From assembly GCF_000328475.2 (NCBI RefSeq), contig NC_026478.1, forward strand, positions 1,798,001 to 1,862,000: a stretch of DNA of 64,000 nucleotides, read 5' to 3'. The notes below the pieces were generated by a model, which made no database searches, had not been told where the DNA came from, and saw only the letters and a program-made list of their open reading frames with translations. The translations under genes and the position numbers were made by a program. Position 1 is the first letter of the stretch, and every line of letters begins with the position of its first letter. Source of the DNA: Mycosarcoma maydis (lineage: Eukaryota; Basidiomycota; Ustilaginomycetes; Ustilaginales). Below are positions 32,167 through 43,545 of the stretch, in pieces.

Positions 32167-33313
32167 CGTGTTGTGTCACGTACAAGGTGATCGTAGCGGC
32201 GAAGGCCGTCGGCCTCGGCCAAAGCTGATGAACAGAATGGCAAAAAAGGAGATTGCGTCGATCCTCGAGGTGTTGAGTCGGGGCACGGTGGGGTCGTTGT
32301 CGAGCAGCAAGAAACGAAGAAGTTGCTCCATGAGAAAGTGTCGCAAATAGGAGATCCAAAAAGCGTGTTTTGCAGGATGCTGCTGTACGGGTGTAGATGG
32401 CGCAATGGCGATGTATCAATACCGGGATCGTGCGGTTTGGTCTACATCGGCCTGGATTTTAGAAGGAAAAAACAAAAATAAAAACGATATAGCCGATGCA
32501 AGGCGTATCTGCTCAGAGCCACCACGCTTCGATTCGCCAGGAAACAGGACAAGTTGACCAACGTAAGGCGGAAAATGTTCCGCTTTCCCGTCCTTGTCCT
32601 TGCCGTGACGTGTGATGGGTTGGCGGATCTTAAAATAGTGAACTTGTACAGTGAAGAAGGCGTCGGTTACTGAGGGGATCCCGTCCCTGGCAGCGTCCAT
32701 GCCACGATGAGACTGACCTACATTTGTAGCTCTCGTGTCTCTGCTGTTGTGGGTCGAGTCTTTCATCCGCAGTGATCACGAATCGCTCCAATACAGGAAG
32801 CTGCAGCAGCTTCGAATCACGGTAAAAATAAACACGGCCTCGATGCAAGCTGTGAATCGGCACCGCGTCATACCACGCCAACTCTCGTTTCTATCGAGTC
32901 GGGAGTGCGAGCCTGTCGAAAGTGTTAAAAAGATTAGACCGAGGTCCAGGCCTGGGCTCCCTGGGCCATCAACAGGTGATTTTCGCTCTAGTCATCGCAG
33001 CGGAATTCTGTCCTCGGTGCCTGACGTCGACATACTTGCAGGTGAGCCATGTGTCTGCTGTCACTCATGCCCCGTCTTCAAAATCTCAAACATCAAAATT
33101 CAATCACAAATGCCAACGAGACGCCGATCAAGAGCATCCCGTCTACTGAAAGGGCCGACACGCTGGTTCAAGCGTGGCTTAACCTATGGGTTCCTTCCCG
33201 GCTTCGGTCGTCAGGCCGATATGATACGAACGGCTTCTGTCTGATCAAATGCGAATGAATTATAGTGAAGAGACTGATGCGGGACGCGATCATTCGATTA
33301 GTGAACCGTGATT
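32167..33313. other. Intergenic region between two minus-strand genes
   Basis: 1.15 kb upstream of the acidic protein gene and downstream of the SCOC-like gene. Open frames here (for example 32735-33244 on the plus strand) have no family resemblance and irregular codon use, so I do not call them. I see no repeats of note. Confidence 0.5.
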
Positions 33314-33704
33314 CTATCCCCTCTCTTTTGCTGCCAGGCTCTTGGTGACCGAATCGATATAAGTCTGCAGCATTTCGTTGTCTGCTTCTGCCTTCTTGCA
33401 GTCTTCCTTGACCGTGTTTACGCGGCTGATAAGGGCACGCAATCCATCTTGCATGGCCATGATCTCGCTGCATATCGCAAACACGTATAGTTGTAGAGAC
33501 CATTGGATGAGGCGTCAGCGGCGCTGTTGTGATACATGTGCTGCAACCACTCATCGTCGACACTCACCGTACTAGCTTCTCCTTTTCGACAACTTCGTTA
33601 GCAGAGATCTCAGTCTCGGCAGTCCAAGCTGCCGACTCAGTGAAGTCGTCCGAGGCGACCATAGGTGATGCTGTCGACGATCCTGTCAACGTGTCGAGCT
33701 CCAT
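33314..33704 (-). CDS. SCOC: Short coiled-coil protein (SCOC/UNC-69 family)
   Basis: Two exons on the minus strand, 33704-33568 and 33467-33314, separated by a 100-bp intron (gtgagt...atgcag), giving 96 aa. The N-terminal half is Ser/Thr/acidic (MELDTLTGSSTASPMV). From about residue 42 a heptad coiled coil runs through EKEKLVREIMAMQDGLRALI, then SRVNTVKEDCKKAEADNEML and QTYIDSVTKSL. This matches the SCOC core, where a Leu-rich coil ends in a conserved ENQxLxxYIxNL pattern. Animal SCOC binds ARL GTPases at the Golgi and acts in trafficking and autophagy. A fungal role is inference from the family. Confidence 0.8.
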
Positions 33705-36700
33705 TGTGATCTGTGATCAGTTCGAAGGTGCTTCAAGTTGTGTCGTTGTGCAAGTGGCACCGGCGATGAAGCCGGCGTTACTGAAGATCCAGAGCCGCTG
33801 TTGAAGTGACAATATTTGAATCGGTGATTGCGATGGTCTACGTGTATGCGCAGAAGTGCGCAGGCGGTCGTGGAGGTTGGTGGTTGTTGCTCGAGACGTG
33901 ACGGCGCTGTATTCGGATGTCGGGCTATAGGAAACACGACAATTGGTACAAAATGTGAATCAATGTCGATCAAACACTGGTCACCGTCCGAAACCCTCGC
34001 TCTTGTATGTTCGTGCACGTCGATTCGTGAATACAGTGGGTTCTTGATGTCAAGAGGCTTCAACCTTTCATGTTGAGCCAGTGAGATGCTCTTCAGGGTT
34101 GGAACGCGGTTTGACGAGGTTGAAAGCAGTCCAGGTGAGGTTGGCTCTCTCGTGCCTGACAAAATGAGTCGCTGAAATTGTGGCTTCAAAAATACCCATG
34201 GCCATCGATCCTTATCCCGCACGCATCTCCGACAGTGTAAGTTCAACGGTAGCAATCACCCAGAAACGGTGCCTGCGTATATTGGTAGTGGTCAAAACCA
34301 TTCGACCGACAGCGCTTCTTCATGCGGGGCCCTCTGATTAGCTGCCAAACTGTCTTAAACAGTCATCGTTCGATGTCAACGTCAGGCTCGAAACTATAAA
34401 TTTCGGAAGAGGCCGAGAAGAATCACGCATCGTGAATTTGGCTATCGTCCAAATTTAAGAAAAGTTGAGAAGCAGATAACTTTAAACGGACGAACTACGG
34501 AGCGTTATCGATTTGCCCCTCAATCATCCGAACAACGTCTTCCGAGCAGCGGTTCGCCGGTTGACTCATTTGAGCAGGTGGCATGTTGTGAAGCCTTGCC
34601 GGTCATTCTGGGATGCATCGATTTCCTCAAGAGAGCGGTGAAGGGAGCACATCCTGAGGCACACAGTATTGTATAGGAGATCTGCTCTACCTCTCTTCCC
34701 GTCTGACTCCTTCGGGTTGTTTGTGACGGACGGCGAATGGAGATTGACCTCGGTTCACTGTTGCATGCATTGCCTCAAATGCGACGGCAATCAAATCTCT
34801 CGCTCGAATGTGGATGGCAAGCAGTCTCATCGCGTCGCAGCGAGGGTGTTGCTGGCGAAATGGGCTTGGCTACAACCGAGTGGCCGTGGCCTGTCCAGGT
34901 CGGCAAAGAAGTACGTATAAGACTCGAATCTGAAGGGCCCTGACTTGTAACAGCCGAACCCCAACAAACCTTCGACCTCTAGTCCACTGCGGAGCGATTC
35001 GAGATTCGAGATGCGAGGTGGAAGTAACTTTTTTCGCAAACTAATGGCCAACCTAGACGCCGAGAGGCGGGTACAAAGAAGCAGACCCAGAAGACTCGCG
35101 AAAGAGCCAGCTGGAAAGTACACACCGAGAGGAGCGGCCCCACACTCGTGACTGGGAGGAGGCAGATCGCGGTGCGGGGAATCAATGAACTGATGACGCC
35201 ACCCTCTCCTCACATGACCAGGCTAGATTTTTTTTTTTGAGCAGAAGCTGCTCTCTGGCACCTCCAGCAAACCCGAGGAGGTAGTTTCAAGAGGAGCCAG
35301 GTCAAGATTCGAATTGAGTGGCGGACTTCTCCGAATTCTGCTCGCCTCAGCACTGAGACACGGCCTCCTTGCATTTTGCGTGGGGGCCAAGAAGCGACTA
35401 TCAGGACATGACTTGCTGACGCACGGTAGTAAATAAGTTAGTATCGATAACAATACAATCATACAGTGTGAGCGACAGGCAGATGTGACTAACTTAGCAG
35501 TCTTGAGTGGCGCCGCTGGGTTGTGCTGCGTCACAGGCGAATTACGCTCAGGTCCCGAATCCGCTGCACGAATTCTCAATTTCGCCGACGGTAGAAATCA
35601 GACTAAGCCGACCAAGTTTTGAAGAAAGGAGCCGCCGAGAATCAGCCGTTTGCCGCGTGCAAGCGCTTGCTCACACATCAGCCAGCCTGATTCGCGCAAT
35701 CTGATCATTGCGCGCAACTCAGTCGTGCTCGCACGCAGCAGCTCTATTCTTGGACGAGGGGCTCCGTGGGTCAGTAATGTTGCCTCTGCGCGTGCTTGTA
35801 CGGAAAAGTAAAAAGCTGTTCTCAAACGTGTAGTATCCTCCGACATCTTTTCTATAGTGTCTACGGGGTTCGTCCTTCTCGCTGAGCAGCAAACGTACAT
35901 TAACAGAGCAAAGGGAAAAAAGACACAGGTCCAGACTCGTGACTACGTCTGCTGAGCAAGATGACGGCAAATAACAATCACGAATGGCACGAAGATGCTG
36001 GTCCTGGACGGTGTTGCTTGCATCCGTTAGCACAATGTCCACCACCGCGTGATTGTCCCCTCTGGTCTCACTTCGATGACGGAAGCACCTCTCGATCGCG
36101 ACGAGGCTCGCTACTTCCTTCGCTCTCGTGTGCGACCCGTGCAGCTGCAATGCAACAGACTTCCGGGTATCATCCCACCTTGCCAACAAAATATTATTAT
36201 AACTAATAATTAATCGTGAATATTCAATGTAAAAAATAATAGTCTTTACGCCTGGAGTTCTGAAGGAATGGTAGTGTTGGCTAAATTACAATTTTTACAC
36301 GATACTGAACGGCACAGTGCTAACTAACGTTAATTGATTGGTGAAATTCGCACTTCAAACACCGCCCAACGCAGACTTATACAAACTTGCAAAACATAAC
36401 GTTAGAGCAAGTAGTAAGTCGTCCAACCATTAGTTTGTTATCCTTGCAAAAACTCCGGGGCCGGAATCGGAGCCGGAGCCGGAACCGAGGCCAGAATCGA
36501 AAGCGTCTGTCGTCACTGTGCAGGATGATTGCTACTGCTCGACCTTCTCCACGATGCCATCAACATGTAAAGTGGCAGTAATAGTAGCAATCCGTTGCTC
36601 GTGTTTCGGGATGACCTTGCCATTCTTTGGATGGTCAAGGCATGCCGTGACTGCTATTACGCCTTGCATCAGATTCGAATGCCTTGTCAGACGATGGTAT

Positions 36701-39315
36701 TGCACGGCAGGGAAGTTCAATTGGACTGTGAACTGTATCCAGGTGTATGCGATGCGTCGCACAGGCACGATTCCACCATTGTATCTAGTCGCGCGATCGA
36801 GCAGAACCGGTTTGAAATCTGAGTACGAGGCTAGCACCGAAAGAGCTTGTCAGCTTCGACAATCGCGAATGCGGTCTGTCCATTGGGTGTGGCTACCAAA
36901 GTAGAATGTTCGATCGCCCATCGAGCCGTCTCACAAAGTGATTGATGACTGTCATGGGATGAACCATCCGCATGGATCGACAAGGTCCAAAGAGACCCTG
37001 GCAAGAAGCTCGTTGGCTCGCGTATCCGCCTCGTGGTGCAGAAGGTGAACCGGCACAGCGGCACTCGCTCACAGCGGACCTATACGGTACCCCGGATTTG
37101 CACTGAGAATCGTGACATGAGGCGTGTAAGCTCACCTGACCGATCCGATGCGCATTTGCTTACTTTTGAACGGGTCAAATCCAGACGTGCTGTGCGTTTC
37201 AGAACGGAAAATGGCATTATGTCATCTGCTCTCGTCTGAGAAAGCTCAATCCGGCCTTGTTTCCCCAACAATCAAAGGGAAGTTAGGAGACAACATACTA
37301 TACATACAATAATTACAGCAGTGTTATTTTCTCCAACAAACACACGGCATGCAGTATGTCCCTGCCGACACCGACAATTGTCGAGTGGCTCGTCACCTGT
37401 CGCGTCAAGGACAAAATACTGTATATCTGGTAAAATTATTACAAGACAGCGATGTTACAGTATTTCTCTCTGCTCATCGCGACTTGCATGAAGCGCCATG
37501 TGGAGTCGCTCCGCTCGTTTACGCGACCTTGTCGTGGTACTGAGCAACGTGATTCGTGATTGTGCATCTCGACGAGGTACATGCATGCTTGCAGCTTCAA
37601 TCATCAAGCTCTCAGCTGTGTGTGAGATGATTCACTATCGAAACCGCCATGGGCAAAGATGAGATGGCACCGCTTTTGATCCTACTGCCGAGTCTGTTTG
37701 GAGCGATTTTATGCGTTACATCAAACACTCAAGACTCGCGATGTGCTGTAGTCCTGTATTGGTTACCGGTCTCTATTAAAACGATTAAAATGGGTTTTTT
37801 GGTGCGATGCGAACTGATGGCGTTGGTATTGTGGGATCGAGACGCTGCGTGTTCTTGCGAACATTCGTGATAGGCAGTTGCGGCAGAGGGATCGAACTTT
37901 TCTTCGCCTACTTCCGTAGCTCTTGGTCCAGTGTGTCACCGGCAGCAACGTCAGGTAAGTGCGAAACGGTTTCCAATGTCTCGCTTTGCAAAACTGGCAT
38001 GTCAGGCGCTCAGACAACTTATCACTGAAACCATATCGACCACACCAGCCAGCGAAGCGAACCTCGAATTCCAGGTACACTCGTGACTGAAATGAAGAAA
38101 TTATGCCGGCTGAGAGTTCGAATTTTGTCCAGCACGCAGCAGATAGATAAGTGTTAACGCGGGGCGACGCAATCGATGCGACTAAATTCGGTTCTTGTGC
38201 AGCGCGTGTTGCAACTCGATGGTCGCGTGCTAATCAGACTTTCGATCTCGGGCCTTTCTAGGTGTTCAAGAGTCGCTAGAAAGGGCTGCTTCTTCCCTCT
38301 GGCGTGCTCTTGTTCGTTATCAGACCGTCTTCGTTATCAGACCGTCTAAGGTGGCCTGGACAGTGTCGATGCAACGGAATCACGGTCGTTGAAACTCTGT
38401 CGTCCTTGGACACGGCCAAGGAAACAGGCTCAGCAATCGAGAAAATCATCGAACGGCAAGAGGACAGCGTCACGCGGCGATCGATACAGTAGATGGTCTC
38501 TGCTTGGCATGTCATTGAACGGGATCCGAACGGTCAACTTCATCATGAGCCTGGCTTGAGCGGCAAAAGCGAGCTAGCAAACCGCACCGATCGTGAATGG
38601 CAATTGCTTGTTTTTTTTTTCCTTTTTTTTTTTTTCTTTCTTTCGTACGCCGTGCTGACTGTTGTGATTGAACCTTGCAGCGCACACGGAATGCTGACAC
38701 TTTCCCCTAGTCTTTTTGCTTACACTGCTTTCGAGCCTTCGTCGGAAGAACCTGCCGAGGCGCGCTGACCTAGCCTTGAATTTTGCAAAGGCGTGGCTGC
38801 TTGGCTGCTCGTTGGCAGGAGCAGGCGAAACTGAAAATTAATTAGAGAAAATTAACCATATTTTTCGGCTCTTTGCGAGCTAAGCCTGGGTTTTGATGGT
38901 TCGACATTGTTGCTGTATCTTTTGATGAAAATTACCGACAAAACTTGCCAATGGACCGACATTCACGATTCGTGATTGCGAACAAGTTCTCATGTCGGAC
39001 CTGGCAAGCTTTGGTAAAGGAACTACGAACTGATCTGGAACCTGTGTGATCTCTGACAGCTCTCTTTCTGTTGCTACGTTTTGGAGGCTCGCCACAGGAT
39101 TGCTGCCGTTCGATCATCGTGAATTTGGGCAGATTTCCCTCTCCGCTCTCAAAAAGCCCCTTGAATTCGAGTCCAGACAAAGCTTTTTGTGTGCGTTACA
39201 CCGCGGAAAACTTGTTCTGGGTGAGCGCTTCTTGGTGCTGACTCTGCCCTCTATCGATGGTATAGCTTGCTAGAGCGTCCTCCGCAATTCGTGATTTGGC
39301 TTACCACGTCGTACG
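33705..39315. other. Gene-poor 5.6 kb region
   Basis: I find no gene I can support on either strand. Frames are short, start mostly at non-ATG codons and match no family I know. The part from about 36190 to 37500 is visibly richer in A and T than the rest of the window, with runs such as TATTATTATAACTAATAATT. Homopolymer runs occur at 35228-35239 (T) and 38610-38640 (T with few C). A perfect 17-bp tandem repeat (TCGTTATCAGACCGTCT twice) lies at 38314-38347. A CCGGAGCCGGAA-type short repeat lies at about 36463-36490. The region could hold remnants of old mobile elements, but I see no long terminal repeats, target duplications or coding remains that would prove it. Confidence 0.6.
38314..38347. 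repeat. Two-copy 17-bp tandem repeat
   Basis: TCGTTATCAGACCGTCT occurs twice head to tail without a mismatch. It is isolated in the gene-poor region and has no obvious function. Confidence 0.9.
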
Positions 39316-40413
39316 ATGAGCTCTGCCTACCAAAAAAAAGCAAGCCCCGCACCTCGTCGATCTGAGCGCAGTACCTTCTCTCCGCCGTTTGAACCGTGCT
39401 CGTATCGAGAGTTGAAACGGCTCCTCTTCTGCGCCACACTGTTCAGCCTCGAAGCGCTTGTGATTGAGCTGAAATTTCGAGACCAACGGCGTCCTAATCC
39501 ACTCTCCTCCTACGCCCTCGATCCGCCTGCCTGCCTCGCACGCCCTCTTCAATCTACACCACCGCTCTTGCCTACGCCTTCAAATCGCGAATCAATCGCA
39601 AATCACACACCTTCTCTCGTGCATCCTCCCAGAAAGCGACCCTCTCCACGCCTTGCCTCTTCTTGGCTTGCCTCGCGATTCGGCTCTCCCCCTGCTCATC
39701 ACATCTCATCACATCACATCCACCGCACTGCCCCACCACCACCAGCAACGCCGCACCCCTCCGCGACCAATTCTGGGTGCCTGCTGCCAATCCAAAATCA
39801 CGTTTGCCTGACAGTTTTGCACTGGGCTTCTGTATCATCCTATACACTAGACTCTCCGTTTTTCGGCTTGGCCCTGTCAGGTTTGCCTCACCAGCCTCCT
39901 CCTTCCTGCCTCTCAGCCGTCTGCGCAGTCGCTTGTTCCTTTCTTCCTTCCTACCTTCATCCACGACCCTTCCATCCTTGGTCGCCCTCCAGCGTCTGTT
40001 TGCTCAGCCACAGACAGATCCCGACGATCCGTTGGTGAGGCTCTACATTCCTCTACTCGGTTCCAGATCGCCGCATCCTTCTTCCTTCCTGCCATCAACC
40101 AGCCTCTGCCTTGAACCAAGTTTCGACGCCGCTTGGCTTGGCAACTTCGTCCCGGCTTTGCGCGCCCTTCCCTTTGTCCTTCGACCACGTCACTCCCGAC
40201 TGCGGTCGTCTCCTTATATCGACACCGACTTTGGTTCCTCATATCACTGGGCCCCAAGTCTACCATTCGCGTGCTGCCTTGTCGACGACAGCCAAGTCAG
40301 AGCCGGTCCATCTACTTTGCCATCAGCGACGTTTCATGCAGCAGCAAGCTTCGTGACCACGCCTCCGTCCGAGCTTCCAACTTTTGAGCAAACGCCGGCC
40401 CCTCAATCACGTT
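39316..40413. other. C/T-rich leader region upstream of the CBM21 protein gene
   Basis: Strongly biased to C and T on the plus strand from about 39500 to 40400, with few stop codons in several frames at once. It includes an ATG-started frame of 240 codons at 39316-40038. The encoded residues are Pro/Ser/Leu/His-rich in every frame, which is what low-complexity pyrimidine-rich DNA gives. I read it as a promoter and long 5' leader, not a gene. Confidence 0.5.
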
Positions 40414-40768
40414 ATGCTCGTGAGCGTTCCCTATCAATCGTTCGACCGCGTCTCTGACCAGCGACCACAACACGCCACAATATCGCATTCGTCACACGTC
40501 CGCATCGTTACCGGCAACGAGAACTTCGACGCAATGACGCTCGCGACCGCGCCTGTCAAGGTCAACATGTTCACCGATAGCTGTGCCACCGGCAACACCA
40601 CCAGTCAGGACCGCGAACAGCCTTCCTCCATCGCCAGCACATCCTCGTCTCCATCGCACAACCTTGCGCAACCCATGCCGACGCGACCGAAAACCACATG
40701 CGCGCCGCCGCCCTCGAATCGCGTCTCTGGACACAGGTCGCAGCTTCTTGAGGTCGCTATCGCGAGCG
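40414..40768 (+). CDS. Probable N-terminal part of the CBM21 protein gene, cut by an assembly gap
   Basis: An open frame from the ATG at 40414 (a second in-frame ATG is at 40534, MTLATAPVKVNMF) runs into the gap at 40769. The residues are Ser/Thr/Pro-rich (SSIASTSSSPSHNLAQPM), as expected for the disordered N-terminus of a PP1-targeting protein, but nothing conserved is visible. Which frame is coding, and whether an intron lies in the gap, cannot be told here. The RVxF-type PP1-docking motif expected in such proteins is not seen and may lie in the gap. Confidence 0.4.
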
Positions 40769-40868
40769 NNNNNNNNNNNNNNNNNNNNNNNNNNNNNNNN
40801 NNNNNNNNNNNNNNNNNNNNNNNNNNNNNNNNNNNNNNNNNNNNNNNNNNNNNNNNNNNNNNNNNNNN
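40769..40868. other. Assembly gap of exactly 100 N
   Basis: The run of Ns has the conventional length used for gaps of unknown size, so the true missing length is unknown. It removes the start of the CBM21 domain of the surrounding gene. Translations through it are meaningless. Confidence 0.99.
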
Positions 40869-42617
40869 ACTGTGCAGGTCAAGAATCTCAGCTTCGAAAA
40901 ATGGGTAGCCGTTCGCTTCACCCTTGATCACTGGGCCACTGTCAACGAGGTCTCAGCAGAATACTCGGAGAGCATCAAGGAGGGATCTGCCGATCGCTTT
41001 GTCTTTTCCATTAAACTCAACGAGGTGCTCAACTGGCCTCGCGGTGCCGGTCTCAACGAGACCAAGACCATCTTCCTGTGCTTGCGCTACACCACCGGTG
41101 GCCGCGAAATATGGGACAACAATGACGGTGAAAACTACCAGCTCGACTTCCGCAAGCGTCCAGCACAGCCTGTCGAAGTTTCTCGCATGCCGCCTATCTC
41201 CAACGACGGACGCGCTTCGTCGTCTTCGTCCTCGTCTTCGTTCGGAAACACGGTGCCACGAAGGTATACGCTCAGCTCCATGGGCCCAACCGCAACCTCT
41301 TCCATCATCGAGATGGGCCGTAGGACTGGTGTCTACGGCCAAAAGGCCACACGAGACCATGCCATGGAGAGGCTCAAGCAGGAGCTTGAGCGTCTCCGCT
41401 CCGACGACGAGGAGGCCGACAAAGCTCCTGCTTCTGGCAGCTTTGTCTCTGAGATGGCCAAACGTCGATCGCCGCCCGTATCACCTGGTGGAGCCGGCAA
41501 GCCTGGCTCGCCCTCCATCTGGTCGGCTCGGTACGACTTTGGTGCTTCGCTCCGAGATCCTACCAGCGGCAGTCGAAAGACCGAGGCCGGACGTGCTGCC
41601 GCGCTCGATTACTTTTCCGCTCGTCCGTCGGCCATTGCTACCAGCCCGATGCGCTCGTCCTTTGTTGTTAGCGCCGCTACCCCGTCACCTGATGGATCGA
41701 CTCCCAGGGGTGCAGCCGAGCTTGTACCCAAGCTTGGTCGACTTGGCATGTTGAGTCCTGGCCTCGGCGAGATTGTTGTGGAGCATCCTGCCGTTTCCAG
41801 CTCCAACACCAGCTCGCCAAGCGGTTCCTTGCTCCAAGTTCCGCAGGTAAAGAGCATCGGCGCGCTCTCGTCCGATGCGCCAGCATCTCCCACCCCGATG
41901 GCGTCCACGCGCTACAACTCGTTCCCGCCGAACCGCAACGTGCAGAGCCACAACATGTTCGCCATGTGGGGCGAAGATGCGCAAAACGGCACTGGCTCTG
42001 GCTCTGCGTCTGGATCTGCCTCTGGCTCTAGATCAGGCACTCCCCCGTCTCCGATCGGCTTTTCCAGTCCGAGGCTTGCGATCAAGAGCGACGGGACAGT
42101 GCTCGAAGACTACACACCAGACGGAAGTCAGACGTCTCCGAACTCACTGATCAACTCGCCCAACCCTTTCTCGCCGGCACTCTCAGCGAGCTCGATGGAC
42201 TCGGACTCGACGGCCATGCTCGATGCTAATGGCAAGCCGACGATGACCAGTAGTTTAGACAACCTGGAAAGTATCGGCGGCCCTTCTTCTTACCAGTTCC
42301 TCCGGGCTGATCATCTCGAAGGCAGGACGAGGCCCTCCTCATTTACTGCTGGAGACGAGCCGGAGCAACATGGCTATCCTTCGTCTGCACTCTCGTCCAC
42401 CACACTTTCGCCCTCTTCCGAGCTGGCGACACCGGACGAGGAATACATGCGGCCATCCAACCTAACCAGCTTCAACGAGCTCGTGGCACGCTTTTGCTGG
42501 AACAGTGATAATCAGGTACCACAGACCAGTCCTGACACTCCGAACCTCGCCACACACACTCCCACCTCGGCTTCTGGACGCTCGACTCCTATCGCCCGTG
42601 CCGGTGGTGCTTACTGA
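40869..42617 (+). CDS. GAC1: Glycogen-targeting PP1 regulatory subunit, CBM21 domain (C-terminal part)
   Basis: The frame continues from the gap to the stop at 42617 (582 codons including stop). It opens inside a CBM21 domain: VQVKNLSFEKWVAVRFTLDH, then WATVNEVSAEY, DRFVFSIKL, KTIFLCLRYTTGG and WDNNDGENYQLDF, which includes the glycogen-contact residues typical of this module. The remaining 480 residues are Ser/Pro/Gly-rich with a GSASGSASGSRSG run and end in a conserved-looking acidic/aromatic patch (SFNELVARFCWNSDN). Yeast Gac1/Pig1 and animal PPP1R3 proteins bring PP1 to glycogen to activate glycogen synthase. The symbol denotes the family; orthology to Gac1 rather than Pig1/Pig2 is not resolved. 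Confidence 0.88.
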   Translation, partial: TVQVKNLSFEKWVAVRFTLDHWATVNEVSAEYSESIKEGSADRFVFSIKLNEVLNWPRGAGLNETKTIFLCLRYTTGGREIWDNNDGENYQLDFRKRPAQPVEVSRMPPISNDGRASSSSSSSSFGNTVPRRYTLSSMGPTATSSIIEMGRRTGVYGQKATRDHAMERLKQELERLRSDDEEADKAPASGSFVSEMAKRRSPPVSPGGAGKPGSPSIWSARYDFGASLRDPTSGSRKTEAGRAAALDYFSARPSAIATSPMRSSFVVSAATPSPDGSTPRGAAELVPKLGRLGMLSPGLGEIVVEHPAVSSSNTSSPSGSLLQVPQVKSIGALSSDAPASPTPMASTRYNSFPPNRNVQSHNMFAMWGEDAQNGTGSGSASGSASGSRSGTPPSPIGFSSPRLAIKSDGTVLEDYTPDGSQTSPNSLINSPNPFSPALSASSMDSDSTAMLDANGKPTMTSSLDNLESIGGPSSYQFLRADHLEGRTRPSSFTAGDEPEQHGYPSSALSSTTLSPSSELATPDEEYMRPSNLTSFNELVARFCWNSDNQVPQTSPDTPNLATHTPTSASGRSTPIARAGGAY

Positions 42618-43545
42618 GCCTGGGCGCCCAAGCAGCACCTACTCTTCATGTCGACGACTTTGATGATCGTGTTTGACGCCAAGATGCTATCCGCCTGAGC
42701 ATCCCATTTGTCTCAGCCAACTGTACACTATCCACATTCTATGACGCTCTCAGTCGATCTGTCCTCTCGCATGCTGTCCCAGATCACGTTGGCCATGCCC
42801 TTCGAAATATTCTTCTCACGTAATGAGTTCCTCACCATGCTGCCCTTACACGGCACTTATACACACAAACACATCTTTTCGTTCTATCACATTTTACCGT
42901 AGCTAGCACCATCAGACTACATCTTCTTTGCATTCAGTACAAGGCACAATCAAACAATTGCATTTTCTCCACTCTCCCGTCTTGTTGTGTGTGTGTTTGG
43001 CAAGACTTGAGTGCGTAGGCTTTCAGGTTGCATCAGCGTCCTGCCCACATAGGGTTGAAACGGCATTTCAGGGCAGCGAGAGCAGAGGGGAATGGGTAAC
43101 AAGCCACTGCGACAGATTAAAAAATGGATTACATGCACGGAAACATACATGTCATGAACATTCCTTCAGCGGTAGATGCGTACAGAAGCACAGGGATGTT
43201 TGATACAGACCACGGATTGAGCTGCGCAATTCTGCTTCAGCGGTCGATCGCACCAGGTCAAGTCAGAAGCGAGCAAGCCCCTTTTCTTCTTTACCCCGCA
43301 AACAAAAGCATGGCCGACGTATTTGCCGACCTGCAAGCAACCGCGACTCTTCTTTTGCGGGCGGAGGCACGCTGTTCGCAACCCTTAGGAGGATCAATCA
43401 CGAATGGCATGCATTTCCATCGCGAACCGAACGACGACGATCGTCACTGTCGGGCGGACTTGGAATTTTGATGAATCAGCTTCTGGGTGCTATTTTCAAC
43501 AAGTGACAATATATTTGCGAAAAGGTGGAGTTTCGATATCAATTG
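42618..43545. other. Intergenic region upstream of the tRNA gene
   Basis: Holds the 3' flank of the CBM21 gene, with a (GT)n-like patch at about 42985-42996. I see no further gene. Confidence 0.5.

Noticed and set aside
32735..33244. A 169-codon plus-strand frame between the acidic protein and SCOC-like genes
   Set aside because: No family resemblance, irregular codon use, and it lies in the flanks of two better supported genes.
35719..36189. A 156-codon minus-strand frame in the gene-poor region
   Set aside because: It begins at a non-ATG codon, has no family resemblance and mixed codon use.
36518..36904. Overlapping frames on both strands in the AT-rich core, considered as retroelement remains
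   Set aside because: I could find no reverse transcriptase, integrase or protease motif, no terminal repeats and no target-site duplication.
39316..40038. ATG-started frame of 240 codons in the C/T-rich leader
   Set aside because: The residues are biased to Pro, Ser, Leu and His, and overlapping frames are open too, which low-complexity pyrimidine-rich DNA explains. Kept as a possible upstream ORF only.
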